NCBI GenBank assembly: GCA_040274725.1
Contig: JBEMAQ010000013.1
Coordinates: 41,806 to 105,805 of the forward strand
Source: Solibacillus sp040274725
GTDB taxonomy: Bacteria; Bacillota; Bacilli; Bacillales_A; Planococcaceae
Length of the DNA: 64,000 nucleotides
Direction of reading: 5' to 3'
A model generated the notes under the pieces. That model made no database searches. It saw only the letters and a program-made list of their open reading frames with translations, and had not been told where the DNA came from. Shown piece after piece: positions 11,401 to 18,282 of the stretch. The position numbers and the translations under genes are program-made. Within the stretch, counting starts at the first letter, position 1; each line of letters opens with the position of its first letter.

Positions 11401-11934
11401 ACCAGTCAAAGTAAGCTGAACGTAATGTGCCTTACCAACTTGAACTATCTCAGCATTAGAGAAGTAAGGATTTAAGTAATTTGTAATAAACTCAGCCATT
11501 GGACCAGTTGGATCGGCCTTCATCGTATGAGTAATAGTTTGTCTCCAAATAATATCTGTTTGAGTAGCAGGTACTGCTTCTGTAGATAATGTAGTTGGAG
11601 CAGCTAGGGTAGTATTTATTGCTTCTACCTCATTTACAATGGTAGAATTAACAATACCATTGCCAATTGCTTCTGTAGTCGTGTTCCCGCCAGAACTTGT
11701 GATTTCAGATCCATTGTCGATGGTATTTTCAATTACTGGAGCGATAGTAGCTGAATCTCCAGATGTTTGTGTTGTATTGCTTACTGAGTTTTGTAAAGTC
11801 TCATTTGTATTTCCTTCTTGCCCAACAGTTAACTCCTCAGCACTGATTACATAAGGTGCGACCGTTGTGCTTAGTAATGCAGCAGATGCCATTAATTGCA
11901 TCGTACGTTGTTTTTTCTTCTTACGTGTTGCCAC
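5422..11934 (-). CDS. Giant S-layer-anchored NEAT-like surface protein (probable heme/hemoprotein receptor)
   Basis: About 2170 residues: signal peptide (basic MATRKKKKQR, hydrophobic core, cleavage near VISAEE), then a long array of beta-rich domains, then three SLH domains (about 1991, 2049 and 2112 to the end; FKD starts, TRAQFA/TRQQAA/TRAQMA). SLH domains bind secondary cell-wall polymer, so it sits in the S-layer. Five repeats (about 133-250, 266-384, 1285-1392, 1605-1712, 1858-1978) share NYLxPYF, ELTLxGKAYG, SSTGEKMDQVRVIR and a final GYGAY, and look like NEAT domains. Others between (for example 751-860 and 861-975, with GGHSYA/AGHSYA) are more diverged. Pro-rich linkers lie near 1258-1285 and 1400-1418. 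It resembles the Bacillus NEAT-SLH proteins BslK and IlsA in plan but is far larger. I chose the GTG at 11934: TAGGAGGC lies ten bases upstream, and the ATG at 11991 has no such site. A Fur-like box overlaps its promoter region. The heme-ligand motif is altered (see findings). Confidence 0.85.
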   Translation of the reverse strand: MATRKKKKQRTMQLMASAALLSTTVAPYVISAEELTVGQEGNTNETLQNSVSNTTQTSGDSATIAPVIENTIDNGSEITSSGGNTTTEAIGNGIVNSTIVNEVEAINTTLAAPTTLSTEAVPATQTDIIWRQTITHTMKADPTGPMAEFITNYLNPYFSNAEIVQVGKAHYVQLTLTGKAYGFQTLQYLDADGNKHDVEVISSTGEKMEQVRVVRIPLIQDENGVSKIFVDSGELGYGAYTLFFNFEVPELPGQTVEPEQPTESARVDITHTMKADPTGPMAEFITNYLNPYFTKPQLVTIGEKQFIEMTLVEKAYGFQTLQYLDADGNKHDVEVISSTGEKMEQVRVIRIPLIQDENGVSKVFVDSGELGYGAYTLFFNFNTTSETPQPEVGTVEENVWFTATHSSAGAKSAVDDTLGQANVITRSDGKYAQIQVTFNSNAKLDTSNTYKIIEQSEDGNTVTIEVLLEDGYKAQLPFNYYPMPSMPSYVMKNMATVLFAFEKPVDGTIVSQNKPFAITNLSDPFYTKNYTKATENITVIEKADGNYARIAINLNTPIFSTISNGEIVKVTDSIRVIEAKLNTANETSLNFVSAGNIVHTVTYNVSDDIEHASLPAPYEGIGSYLDVTEKTAIQFKYKENTPNELIKLLSKTFIESPYVNREGDFIGLGMTLQPTDEVTAITLKNGRSTTASWSTEDATDMYTKYSGALTQNFSFELTLADGSTETIYINGFIPTTVVTQPEEPIINAKHIEKNVNFQFTTGADFETGAPADSYLKAFVTQADLVIGEDGKPYADITFGGHSYAGTAIKVGSADGVDAEIIASTGSAETKDLVRTVRVALDENYRADIFFGSDRGNYTFKFDLVEEETKFNFTSGTAQDAYFSLWVPRADLVETATGEKYAYITLAGHSYAVGAITVDELAADIVSSTGSAETKDLTRVVRVKLDASNKAAVALDGGDKGAYTFTFDFTKQVETPFADTLTADYQDIEFDISAGMPAMFIVPGAIDVAQAKKVADGIAFSVQTTKAESARGSYKTFIIKQNGNVIKEVAAENNELTEFTLPSLDGVSFDVVYVTPTSSDAGNVVLKETTYIGTVTGANLVVAEPEQPTNPSEPIPTTPDTSAVNPGDYTTGSDLDEAIFTEQAKKVKFTFKSLVEDIPSATALAVIVPEATVTKKDDKYEVTLQVNPVRTDRLFVAQNGQEVATVNTTNGAETTLTFTVDNLDHLFFYVDGVSGTATGSIETVIGAEVTGYEVLDITEEPTNPVDPEPEQPTNPVDPKPEQPTAPINVTHSFTAVEVTPGTFGSVPGSFIENYLKPYFTNAQLVTVNNKKYIELTLIGKAYGVVSFQGAEWISSTGEKLDQVRVIRIPAAKASTHRVDAGEYGIYDLTFTFGVTDEQLVVEQKPTTPEKPVEKPAENVVVPPSKPSNNANAIITKPTDLKVAKNTPTTILFTFGTATQPEVQAVINTIKEMIDKPTIKVKDNNTFEVHFKIKPKSGVKKLRVMKDGKELGIWTASSLTARVASLLPFFASNTDEITFETDSLEGITFEAVDTNDKTVVATPAVEVDKTIANTTTPSTPGTGTVTGGGAVGGSVVTPPAASDVENRESINYKMVSDPNGPMADFMTNYMTPYFSNAELVTVGGKNYIELTLTGKAYGFQNLRVTGGYKVISSEGEKMDQVRVIRFPATKDVTIHVDSGDLGYGAYDLLFTFELSEEQLKNAAAAGTGGITAVQTITPQIVSEGDVKFIIPAEASAIVTYAKKISAKLVNGKYNVDVTLMTETDLDTFIVKQGEKEIARWDKKNKSASLTTVANTNVLSFTVESLENLTLIATTKTRTLEAKVGAELPKQEVVQAASKDGRVTMTYTMTADPNGPMADFIGNYLAPYFSDAIYVTENGNEFVEMTLTGKAYGFAKLQLIDADGKYVDIDVVSSTGEKMDQVRVIRFPLVQDKDGITKIFVDSGDLGYGAYTLFFKYNVPAKSANPVATTTANPFKDIGGVYSKDDILALHAAGITTGTTENTFSPNASMTRAQFAVMVARALGISSTTETKFKDVQGKWYAAEVQALAELGIITGVSETNFKPGDKITRQQAAVMIHRMLQYKGYTNKTTADALNFKDNAKVADYAKEALAELQAQGIMTGSDGKVNPKANLTRAQMAKILKNAADLVGLLD

Positions 11935-12003
11935 TTTTAAAACGCCTCCTAAAGAAATTCTGAATATAAGAAAAGAACATCTTTTTCTCACGAAGATGCT
12001 CGT

Positions 12004-12064
12004 TAATGATTATCATTCTCAATAGAGAATAACCTCATTATAATTTATTACCTACAATTGTCAA
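12004..12064 (-). promoter_or_regulatory. Promoter and Fur-like box of the giant surface protein gene
   Basis: On the minus strand TTGACA (12064-12059) and TATAAT (12042-12037) are 16 bases apart. Just downstream, 12022-12004 reads as a near match to the Fur consensus GATAATGATTATCATTATC, around the expected transcript start. This implies repression when iron is plentiful. Confidence 0.8.
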
Positions 12065-12131
12065 TCAATAAAAAAGTAAAAAGATGCTTAAAACAGCAAT
12101 TATAAATAATTTGAATAATAGCGAGTGCATA

Positions 12132-12280
12132 TTGACAAAATGTAGCAACTACAATTATGCTATGTATTGTTGAAAGTGAATTTCATTCTCATTGAAACGC
12201 GCATAGTATTAAGTAAAGGATATTTTTCGAAATATCCTTTTCATTTATCTACAATTGAGAATTGTTATCAAATAAAACAG
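12132..12280 (+). promoter_or_regulatory. Promoter and two Fur-like boxes before the isd-type operon
   Basis: TTGACA (12132-12137) and TATGCT (12156-12161), spacer 18. A Fur-like palindrome (TGAAAGTGA/TTTCATTCTCA, 12171-12191) follows the -10. A second, ACAATTGAGAATTGTTATCA (about 12251-12270), lies nearer the start codon. Together with the box at 12004-12022, three such sites lie within 270 bases between two divergent iron-uptake transcripts. Confidence 0.7.
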
Positions 12281-12299
12281 AAAAGGAAGGATAGATCGT

Positions 12300-13298
12300 A
12301 TGCAAAAAATTATTTTATCAATGATTGTCCTATTTTATGCAGTTTGGATGTTCCCATCAAATTCTAGTGCGCAAGTAGAGGACGGTATTTATTCATTAAA
12401 TTATCAAGTAAATAAAGCGGGAGATATTTCTGCTTCGATTGCGAATGATTATTTTGTAAAGCCAGCGAAATTATTTGTAGACAATGGCAAAATGCGTGTG
12501 CAGTTGACGATTAAGCAAAGTCATTGGGTAACAGAATTTACGAGTCCTCATGGTGGCAATAAAAAGGTGAGTGAGGATCCTACAGCGGATACACGTTTAG
12601 TAGAATTTGCTATTTCGGGGATTAATAGTCCGACCGTTATTAAAATGAAGGTTGATATTGAAGAAATGAATTACCATCATACGTATAGTACAGATTTCGT
12701 ATGGGACGCGGCGTCATTAAAGCTATTAGAGGCAGCGAAAAAGCCTGAGCCTGTGAAGGAAGAGCCAAAAGTTGTAGAGAAGGCCCCAGAGCCGAAAGTA
12801 GAAGAAGTGAAAAAACAAGAAGTGAAGACAGAGCCAGCTAAGTCAGTAGCTCAAACACCCGTCACAGCTCCAGCAAAAGTAGAAGAAAAACCAGCGGCTA
12901 CACCAGTGAAAACGGAGACGAAGGCCGAAACGAAAGTAGTAGAGGAGCCGAAAAAAGAGGAAGCTAAGCTAGTAGAAGCCAAGCAGGATACAACTACTGA
13001 AAAAGCGACTGAGCAGCCAGCAGTTGAAGAAAAAGCGGCTGAACTAGCAACAAAAGAAGCTGAAGAAGTAGTAAAAGAAGAGGAAAAAGCAGAGCATCAA
13101 GTAGCTGTTGCAACGGCTGAAGAAAAGGAAGAGGAGCAAAAGGAAACGGTTACTCTTACTGAGGAAACAGAAACAGCGGCAGCACCAGCAGAAGTAAAAT
13201 CAACAAGTAGTACATGGATTTATATTGTCATTGCAGTGATTTTAGCGGGTGTAGGCGCAGTATTTTTACGCAAGCGTTCATCAAAGAAAGCAGTATAA
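12300..13298 (+). CDS. Membrane-anchored single-NEAT-domain heme-binding protein (IsdC-like)
   Basis: 332 residues: signal peptide (to about SSAQ, residue 25), one NEAT domain (about 27-145), a ~150-residue Glu/Lys/Ala/Pro-rich low-complexity stalk, and a C-terminal membrane segment (IYIVIAVILAGVGAVFL) with the basic tail RKRSSKKAV. The NEAT domain keeps the heme-ligand pattern YxxxY (NYHHTY, about 121-126) and the lip SIANDYF. Known role of the family: to carry heme through the wall to the lipoprotein IsdE. IsdC proteins usually end in a sortase signal; here no LPxTG or NPxTN is visible, so the protein is probably held by the membrane helix with the stalk crossing the wall. It lies first in the operon with isdE and isdF, with AAGGAAGG ahead of its ATG. 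Confidence 0.85.
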   Translation: MQKIILSMIVLFYAVWMFPSNSSAQVEDGIYSLNYQVNKAGDISASIANDYFVKPAKLFVDNGKMRVQLTIKQSHWVTEFTSPHGGNKKVSEDPTADTRLVEFAISGINSPTVIKMKVDIEEMNYHHTYSTDFVWDAASLKLLEAAKKPEPVKEEPKVVEKAPEPKVEEVKKQEVKTEPAKSVAQTPVTAPAKVEEKPAATPVKTETKAETKVVEEPKKEEAKLVEAKQDTTTEKATEQPAVEEKAAELATKEAEEVVKEEEKAEHQVAVATAEEKEEEQKETVTLTEETETAAAPAEVKSTSSTWIYIVIAVILAGVGAVFLRKRSSKKAV

Positions 13299-13302
13299 TT
13301 TT

Positions 13303-13336
13303 AAGTTGCCCTCTATCACTTGTAGAGGGCACATTT
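13303..13336 (+). terminator. Weak terminator or processing hairpin before isdE
   Basis: GCCCTCTA and TAGAGGGC arms around a short loop, followed by ACATTTTAT rather than a full T run. It could lower expression of the transporter genes relative to the NEAT gene, or mark an RNA processing site. Confidence 0.5.
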
Positions 13337-13394
13337 TATAAAAATGGAAAGAAAGGCATTTCGTAAAGTGTCTTTCTTAGTAAGGAGTGATGAA

Positions 13395-14309
13395 ATGAAG
13401 CAATCAAAATCGTATATATATGTAATAGGTTTTTTATTGATGATATTAATGCTAGTAGGTTGTGGTAAAACTGAAGAAACAGCACCTGTCTCAGCAGATG
13501 AAGTAATGGAAGCTGACGAGGCACCATCAGAGCTACGCCTTGTGACAACAACCGCAGCCGTAACGAAAATTTTTGAAGAGCTAGATTTGGATTTAGTTGG
13601 TGTACCAACGACAATTCAAACACTTGCCGCGCGCTATGACGATGCAGTGCGTGTCGGGAATCCGATGGGGCCAGACGTTGAAATTATCGCGTCACTTAAA
13701 CCGACAGAGGTGTTCTCGGTAACGACGCTTGAGTATGATTTAAAGGAATCGTTTGAGTCACTAAATATTCCAGCTACCTATGTGAACTTACAAGGTTTAC
13801 AGCAAATGAAGGATAGCATTTTAGATATCGGCAATCGCTATGACCGTGCTGCGCGTGCTCAGGAAATTGTCGACACGATGGATAAGGAAATTGCTGCATT
13901 ACAAAAGTCTGTAGAAGGTAAAGAAAAGCCAAAAGTACTTATTTTACTAGGGATTCCGGGCAGCTATTTAGTGGCGACGGAAAATTCGTATATTGGTGAC
14001 TTAGTGCGTCTTGCTGGTGGTGAAAATATCGCAGCGGGCCAAGCAGCGGAATACTTACCATCGAATACAGAGTTCCTACATCAGAGTAATCCAGACATTA
14101 TCATTCGTCTTGCACATGGGATGCCTGAAGAGGTTGTGAAAATGTTTAAAGAGGAATTTAAAACGAATGATATTTGGAAGCACTTCAATGCCGTACAAAA
14201 TGACCGTGTGTATGATTTAGAAGAGCCGTTATTTGGTACAACAGCGACAATGGACGTGACAACCGCGCTAACGCAGCTAATTGACACAATGTATGGTGAG
14301 CAGGAATGA
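13395..14309 (+). CDS. isdE: Heme ABC transporter, substrate-binding lipoprotein
   Basis: 304-residue lipoprotein with a lipobox (LMLVGC, Cys about residue 20) and a periplasmic-binding-protein fold of the FecB/IsdE type (ELRLVTTTAAVTKIFEELD near the start; a later helix with YIGDLVRLAGGENIA). It would receive heme from the NEAT proteins at the outer face of the membrane. The ATG at 13395 is chosen because AAGGAG lies seven bases upstream and the lipoprotein signal begins there; the in-frame ATG at 13344 has no such site. The stop codon overlaps the isdF start (ATGA). Assignment to heme rather than another siderophore rests on the NEAT neighbours. Confidence 0.85.
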   Translation: MKQSKSYIYVIGFLLMILMLVGCGKTEETAPVSADEVMEADEAPSELRLVTTTAAVTKIFEELDLDLVGVPTTIQTLAARYDDAVRVGNPMGPDVEIIASLKPTEVFSVTTLEYDLKESFESLNIPATYVNLQGLQQMKDSILDIGNRYDRAARAQEIVDTMDKEIAALQKSVEGKEKPKVLILLGIPGSYLVATENSYIGDLVRLAGGENIAAGQAAEYLPSNTEFLHQSNPDIIIRLAHGMPEEVVKMFKEEFKTNDIWKHFNAVQNDRVYDLEEPLFGTTATMDVTTALTQLIDTMYGEQE

Positions 14310-15274
14310 CGAAACGAATAGTTAGCTTCAGCGTTGTCATCCTAGGTTTAATCAGTATGACAATTTATGCGGCGATTACAGGGAGTATCCCGATTACAGC
14401 GTGGGAATTTGTGCAGGCTACGTTTGGCGTGGAAAATGAAAACTTTATTGTCATTAAGGATTTACGAATTCCACGCATACTGATTGCTATTTTCGCAGGG
14501 GCAGCATTGTCTGTAGCGGGAGCGCTGTTGCAGGCGGTGATGCGTAATCCACTGGCAGATGCAGGGATTATCGGGATTTCATCGGGTGCAGCATTTATTC
14601 AAATGCTCATTATTACAATGTTCCCAGCGCTTATTTTATTTACGCCGGTACTATCATTTGTCGGCGGGGCAATTGCCTGTTCACTTGTGTTTGCACTGTC
14701 TTGGAAATCAGGATTGAACCCACTGAAAATTATTTTGGTCGGGATCGCAATTAGCGCGATGTTTACAGGGCTTTACGAGGCATTTATTACAGTATGCGGC
14801 TATATGGGTGTGATGGTGCAAGGAACAAATTCATCGAGTCTTTCGATGAAAACGTGGAATGACGTTTCAATGATTACAACTTATGGCACAATTGGCCTCA
14901 TTTTAGCGGTTGTTATTTTCAAATGGTGTAATATTTTAGCACTGCAAGATAAAACAGCGAAAAGCTTAGGCTTTAACGTGAATCGTGCGCGTATTGTAGC
15001 AGGTATGGTGGCAGTACTGCTTGCAGGCGTGGCGACAGCGGTAGCAGGTGTTATTTCATTTGTTGGTTTACTCGTCCCACATATTTCACGCCGCTTAGTT
15101 GGTGCAGATCATAAATATTTAATTCCGTTTTCAGCGCTTGCAGGGGCACTGCTCATTTTAACAGCTGATACACTCGGGCGCATTGTGCTGTATCCGTCTG
15201 AAATTCCAGCATCGACGTTGATGGCCATTATCGGTGGTCCGTTCTTAATTTTTTTAATTCGAAAGGATAAATAA
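14306..15274 (+). CDS. isdF: Heme ABC transporter permease (FecCD family)
   Basis: 322 residues, all hydrophobic, with about nine to ten membrane spans typical of the FecCD/BtuC permeases. Family hallmarks seen: LRIPRILIAIFAGAALSVAG and LQAVMRNPLADAGIIGISSGA in the first third, and GVISFVGLLVPHISRR, the coupling region for the ATPase, near residue 245. It overlaps the isdE stop codon by four bases and is followed after two bases by the ATPase gene, so the three parts are translated together. Confidence 0.88.
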   Translation: MTKRIVSFSVVILGLISMTIYAAITGSIPITAWEFVQATFGVENENFIVIKDLRIPRILIAIFAGAALSVAGALLQAVMRNPLADAGIIGISSGAAFIQMLIITMFPALILFTPVLSFVGGAIACSLVFALSWKSGLNPLKIILVGIAISAMFTGLYEAFITVCGYMGVMVQGTNSSSLSMKTWNDVSMITTYGTIGLILAVVIFKWCNILALQDKTAKSLGFNVNRARIVAGMVAVLLAGVATAVAGVISFVGLLVPHISRRLVGADHKYLIPFSALAGALLILTADTLGRIVLYPSEIPASTLMAIIGGPFLIFLIRKDK

Positions 15275-15276
15275 TA

Positions 15277-16047
15277 ATGGAAATTTCAAATGTTGTTTTA
15301 TCATATGACCAAGTGCGCAATCAGCTTGATGGGGTAACGACGACGATTACAGCAGGTAAAATTACGACAATTATTGGACCGAATGGCTGTGGCAAATCGA
15401 CATTACTCAGTGTCATGTCACGCACGAATACACCGTCTGAAGGAACGGTAAGCTTAGAAAATCGTGATTTAGTCGAATATAAGCCAAAGGAATTTGCGAA
15501 AAAACTCGCGATTGTTTATCAGCAAAATTTAACACCGCAAGATTTGACGGTCGAAAAGCTTGTTGGCTATGGTCGTCTGCCGCATCAATCAATGATGAAG
15601 CGCGATAAAGAGGCGGACGAGGAGGCGATTGACTGGGCACTTGGCTGCACCAATCTACTTGGGAAGCGTGGGAACGCGCTTGAGGCGTTATCTGGTGGTG
15701 AGCGTCAGCGTGTGTGGATTGCGATGGCACTCGCTCAAAAGTCGGAAATTCTTTGCTTAGATGAACCGACGACGTATTTGGATATTTATTATCAGCTTGA
15801 GTTGTTAGAGCTTGTGAAACAGCTAAACCGTGAGCATGGTTTGACGATTGTCATGGTGCTACATGATATTAATCAGGCGATTAAATATAGTGATGAGATT
15901 ATTTTAATGAAGGCTGGCAAAGTGCTAGCAAAGGGTGAGCCTGAGACGGTTGTGACGCGTGAGGTCATTAAGGATGTGTATGATGTGCATGTTCTTATGC
16001 AGCGTGACGAGGAAGCGGGCGTTTATATGATTCCGATTGGGATCTAG
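15277..16047 (+). CDS. Iron-complex/heme ABC transporter ATP-binding protein
   Basis: 256-residue ABC ATPase of the FecE/FhuC class. Walker A GPNGCGKST (about residue 34), signature LSGGERQRVWIAMALAQ (about 140), Walker B LCLDEPTTYLD, and the switch His in VLHDINQA. It is the last gene of the heme operon and powers import through IsdF. A strong terminator follows. Symbol left empty because ATPases of this operon carry different names in different species. Confidence 0.9.
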   Translation: MEISNVVLSYDQVRNQLDGVTTTITAGKITTIIGPNGCGKSTLLSVMSRTNTPSEGTVSLENRDLVEYKPKEFAKKLAIVYQQNLTPQDLTVEKLVGYGRLPHQSMMKRDKEADEEAIDWALGCTNLLGKRGNALEALSGGERQRVWIAMALAQKSEILCLDEPTTYLDIYYQLELLELVKQLNREHGLTIVMVLHDINQAIKYSDEIILMKAGKVLAKGEPETVVTREVIKDVYDVHVLMQRDEEAGVYMIPIGI

Positions 16048-16048
16048 A

Positions 16049-16096
16049 ACAATAGGTGGTGTGCGTAACAATTATGCACTCCGCCTATTTTTTTGT
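16049..16096 (+). terminator. Intrinsic terminator of the heme transport operon
   Basis: Imperfect hairpin with AATAGG..GTGCGTAA and TTATGCAC..CCTATT arms, then seven or more T. Confidence 0.8.
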
Positions 16097-16135
16097 TGTA
16101 CACTAAATGCACAATGTAGGAAAGTAGGGAATGCG

Positions 16136-18109
16136 ATGAAATTAACGAAGGAACATTTAGTTCAAATACAATCTGTAGCCAATCCAGTGCTGTCGCCAAA
16201 TGAGGCGGAGGCTGTTTTTGTACGTACAATGATGAATAAAGAAGAAAATACGTATAACACGCATTTATTTCATGTAGATTTGGCAACAGAAGCTGTGACA
16301 CAATGGACGTTTGGTAATACGTCAGTTAAGTCCGTACAGTGGTCACCGGACGGGGAGACTGTTGCGTTTTTACAAAAAATAAAAGATGTGCAACAAGTAT
16401 TTAGCATGAGTCGCCGAGGCGGAGAACCGCAGCAAGTGACGGATTTTGCGGCGGGGGTGAGCGAGTTTTTATGGCATCCATGTGGCACGAAACTGTGGCT
16501 AGAGGCTGCGGTTGCAGAGGGCTGTTTGTTTGGGGAAAAGCCGGTGCAAGACGCGAAATTCCCGCAAGCTTACGAGGTGCCCCATTTAAAATACAAGCAG
16601 GACGGGCTGAGTGGGCATGGATTAAAGCAACCTGTTTATAAGCAAATTGCTTGTTTGACTATTGGGACAAAGGCAGTGGAGGTGTTTACGACAGAAGCAG
16701 TTAATCATACATTGCAGGCAATTTCTCATGACGGTACGCAACTTGTGATAGCGAAGCAGATTGCGGAGCAACAAGCCGATGATTTTAGCACAATCTTGAT
16801 GTTTATTAATACAGAAACGAAAGCGCAGACGGTTTTCTTGCAGGCAGACGGTGCATATGGGCAGGTCGCGTATTCATTTGATGATCGCTATATTGCTTAT
16901 GTCGGTCATGATGCGACTTATAAAAATGCAACGCAAAACGATTTATATGTATATGACAGAGAGACCGCGTGGACAAACAATGTAACAATCGCAATGGATA
17001 TGCATATAGGGGATGCGGTCATTGGGGATGTGCAACAATGTATCGAGACACCTGTGATTCACTGGACAGAGCTGAATGATTTGTATTGCCAAGCGTCCGT
17101 CATGGGTGATGTGCGTCTTTATTATGTGACGCTTGACGGGGCGGTCTATCCAGCGAGCCCAGAGGATGAGCATGTGTATAGCTATGATGTATTTCGTAGT
17201 GGCAATATGGCGCTTGCGACGATTTCAAATCCGACGTTTATTGGGGAGCTATTTGTACTTGATATTACAACAGGCGAGCGTAGACAGCTGACGTATTTTA
17301 ATGAAGAGCTGCAAAATCTACCATTTAGTACGCCGGAGCAAATTATTTTTGCACGTGATGGATTTACTGTGTACGGCTGGCTGCTGAAGCCGGTGCAATT
17401 TGAAACGGGAGAAAAGTACCCGTTAATTGTTAACATTCATGGTGGGCCACATGCGATGTATGGCAATACGTTTTTCCACGAAATGCAGCTATTAGCAGCA
17501 GAGGGCTACGGTGTGCTTTATATGAATCCGCGCGGTAGTCACGGCTATAGTCAAGCGTTTGTTGATGCGGTGCGCGGCGATTACGGTGGTGGAGATTATG
17601 CCGATATTTTAGCGGCGCTAGACGAAGCAATTGCACAAGAGCCATGGATTGATCGGGAGCGACTTGGTGTGATGGGCGGCAGCTACGGTGGTTTTATGAC
17701 AAACTGGATTGTTGGTCATTCGGACCGATTTAAAGCGGCGGTCACACTACGCTCGATTTCGAATTGGACGAGCTTTTACGGTGTATCAGATATTGGCTAT
17801 TACTTTACAGAATGGCAAATCGGCGCGGATATGCAGGACGTGGATAAGCTTTGGCAGCATTCGCCGCTGAAATATGCGCAAAGTATGAACACGCCACTGC
17901 TCATACTGCATAGCGAGGAGGATTTCCGCTGTCCAATTGAGCAGGCGGAGCAGCTGTATGTGACGTTAAAGCGTATGGGCAAGGACGTAAGCTTTGTTCG
18001 TTTCCCGAAAAGTAACCATAATATGTCGCGCACAGGTATACCAAGCTTACGCCAGGAGCGATTGAATTATATTATAAACTGGTTTGCGCAACACTTATTA
18101 GTCGGTTAG
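16136..18109 (+). CDS. yuxL: S9 family prolyl oligopeptidase/acylaminoacyl-peptidase
   Basis: 657-residue cytoplasmic serine peptidase. The first ~390 residues form the WD40-like propeller (for example VQWSPDGETVAFL); the last ~260 form the alpha/beta-hydrolase. Catalytic residues are visible: Ser in GGSYGGF, Asp in HSEEDFRCP, His in KSNHNMSR. The oxyanion part INIHGGPH is present. Length equals that of B. subtilis YuxL. The ATG at 16136 follows a weak AGTAGGGA; the longer frame back to 16037 would overlap the previous operon's terminator. Physiological substrate unknown; the family cleaves short or N-acylated peptides. Confidence 0.88.
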   Translation: MKLTKEHLVQIQSVANPVLSPNEAEAVFVRTMMNKEENTYNTHLFHVDLATEAVTQWTFGNTSVKSVQWSPDGETVAFLQKIKDVQQVFSMSRRGGEPQQVTDFAAGVSEFLWHPCGTKLWLEAAVAEGCLFGEKPVQDAKFPQAYEVPHLKYKQDGLSGHGLKQPVYKQIACLTIGTKAVEVFTTEAVNHTLQAISHDGTQLVIAKQIAEQQADDFSTILMFINTETKAQTVFLQADGAYGQVAYSFDDRYIAYVGHDATYKNATQNDLYVYDRETAWTNNVTIAMDMHIGDAVIGDVQQCIETPVIHWTELNDLYCQASVMGDVRLYYVTLDGAVYPASPEDEHVYSYDVFRSGNMALATISNPTFIGELFVLDITTGERRQLTYFNEELQNLPFSTPEQIIFARDGFTVYGWLLKPVQFETGEKYPLIVNIHGGPHAMYGNTFFHEMQLLAAEGYGVLYMNPRGSHGYSQAFVDAVRGDYGGGDYADILAALDEAIAQEPWIDRERLGVMGGSYGGFMTNWIVGHSDRFKAAVTLRSISNWTSFYGVSDIGYYFTEWQIGADMQDVDKLWQHSPLKYAQSMNTPLLILHSEEDFRCPIEQAEQLYVTLKRMGKDVSFVRFPKSNHNMSRTGIPSLRQERLNYIINWFAQHLLVG

Positions 18110-18131
18110 TACTAGTGAAAAAATAAGAATG

Positions 18132-18174
18132 AACAATAGTAATAAAGGAAGTTTAAAATTCCCTCGAACTATTG
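18132..18174 (+). terminator. Hairpin after the S9 peptidase gene
   Basis: CAATAGT and ACTATTG arms enclose an inner GGAAGTTT/AAATTCC stem, followed by AAAATTT. A weak terminator candidate. Confidence 0.4.
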
Positions 18175-18282
18175 TAAAATTTCAATATATACTATATTTT
18201 CCCTTTTTATTTTAGGGGTGGTTTTACTTGAAAAAACTGAAGTTGAGGTGTAATTAATTTTCGGATAAGTGGGTGATAACGT

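Noticed and set aside
12167..12367. 66-codon frame between the Fur boxes and into the NEAT gene
   Set aside because: Overlaps the regulatory region and the signal peptide of the NEAT gene in another frame; no ribosome-binding site.
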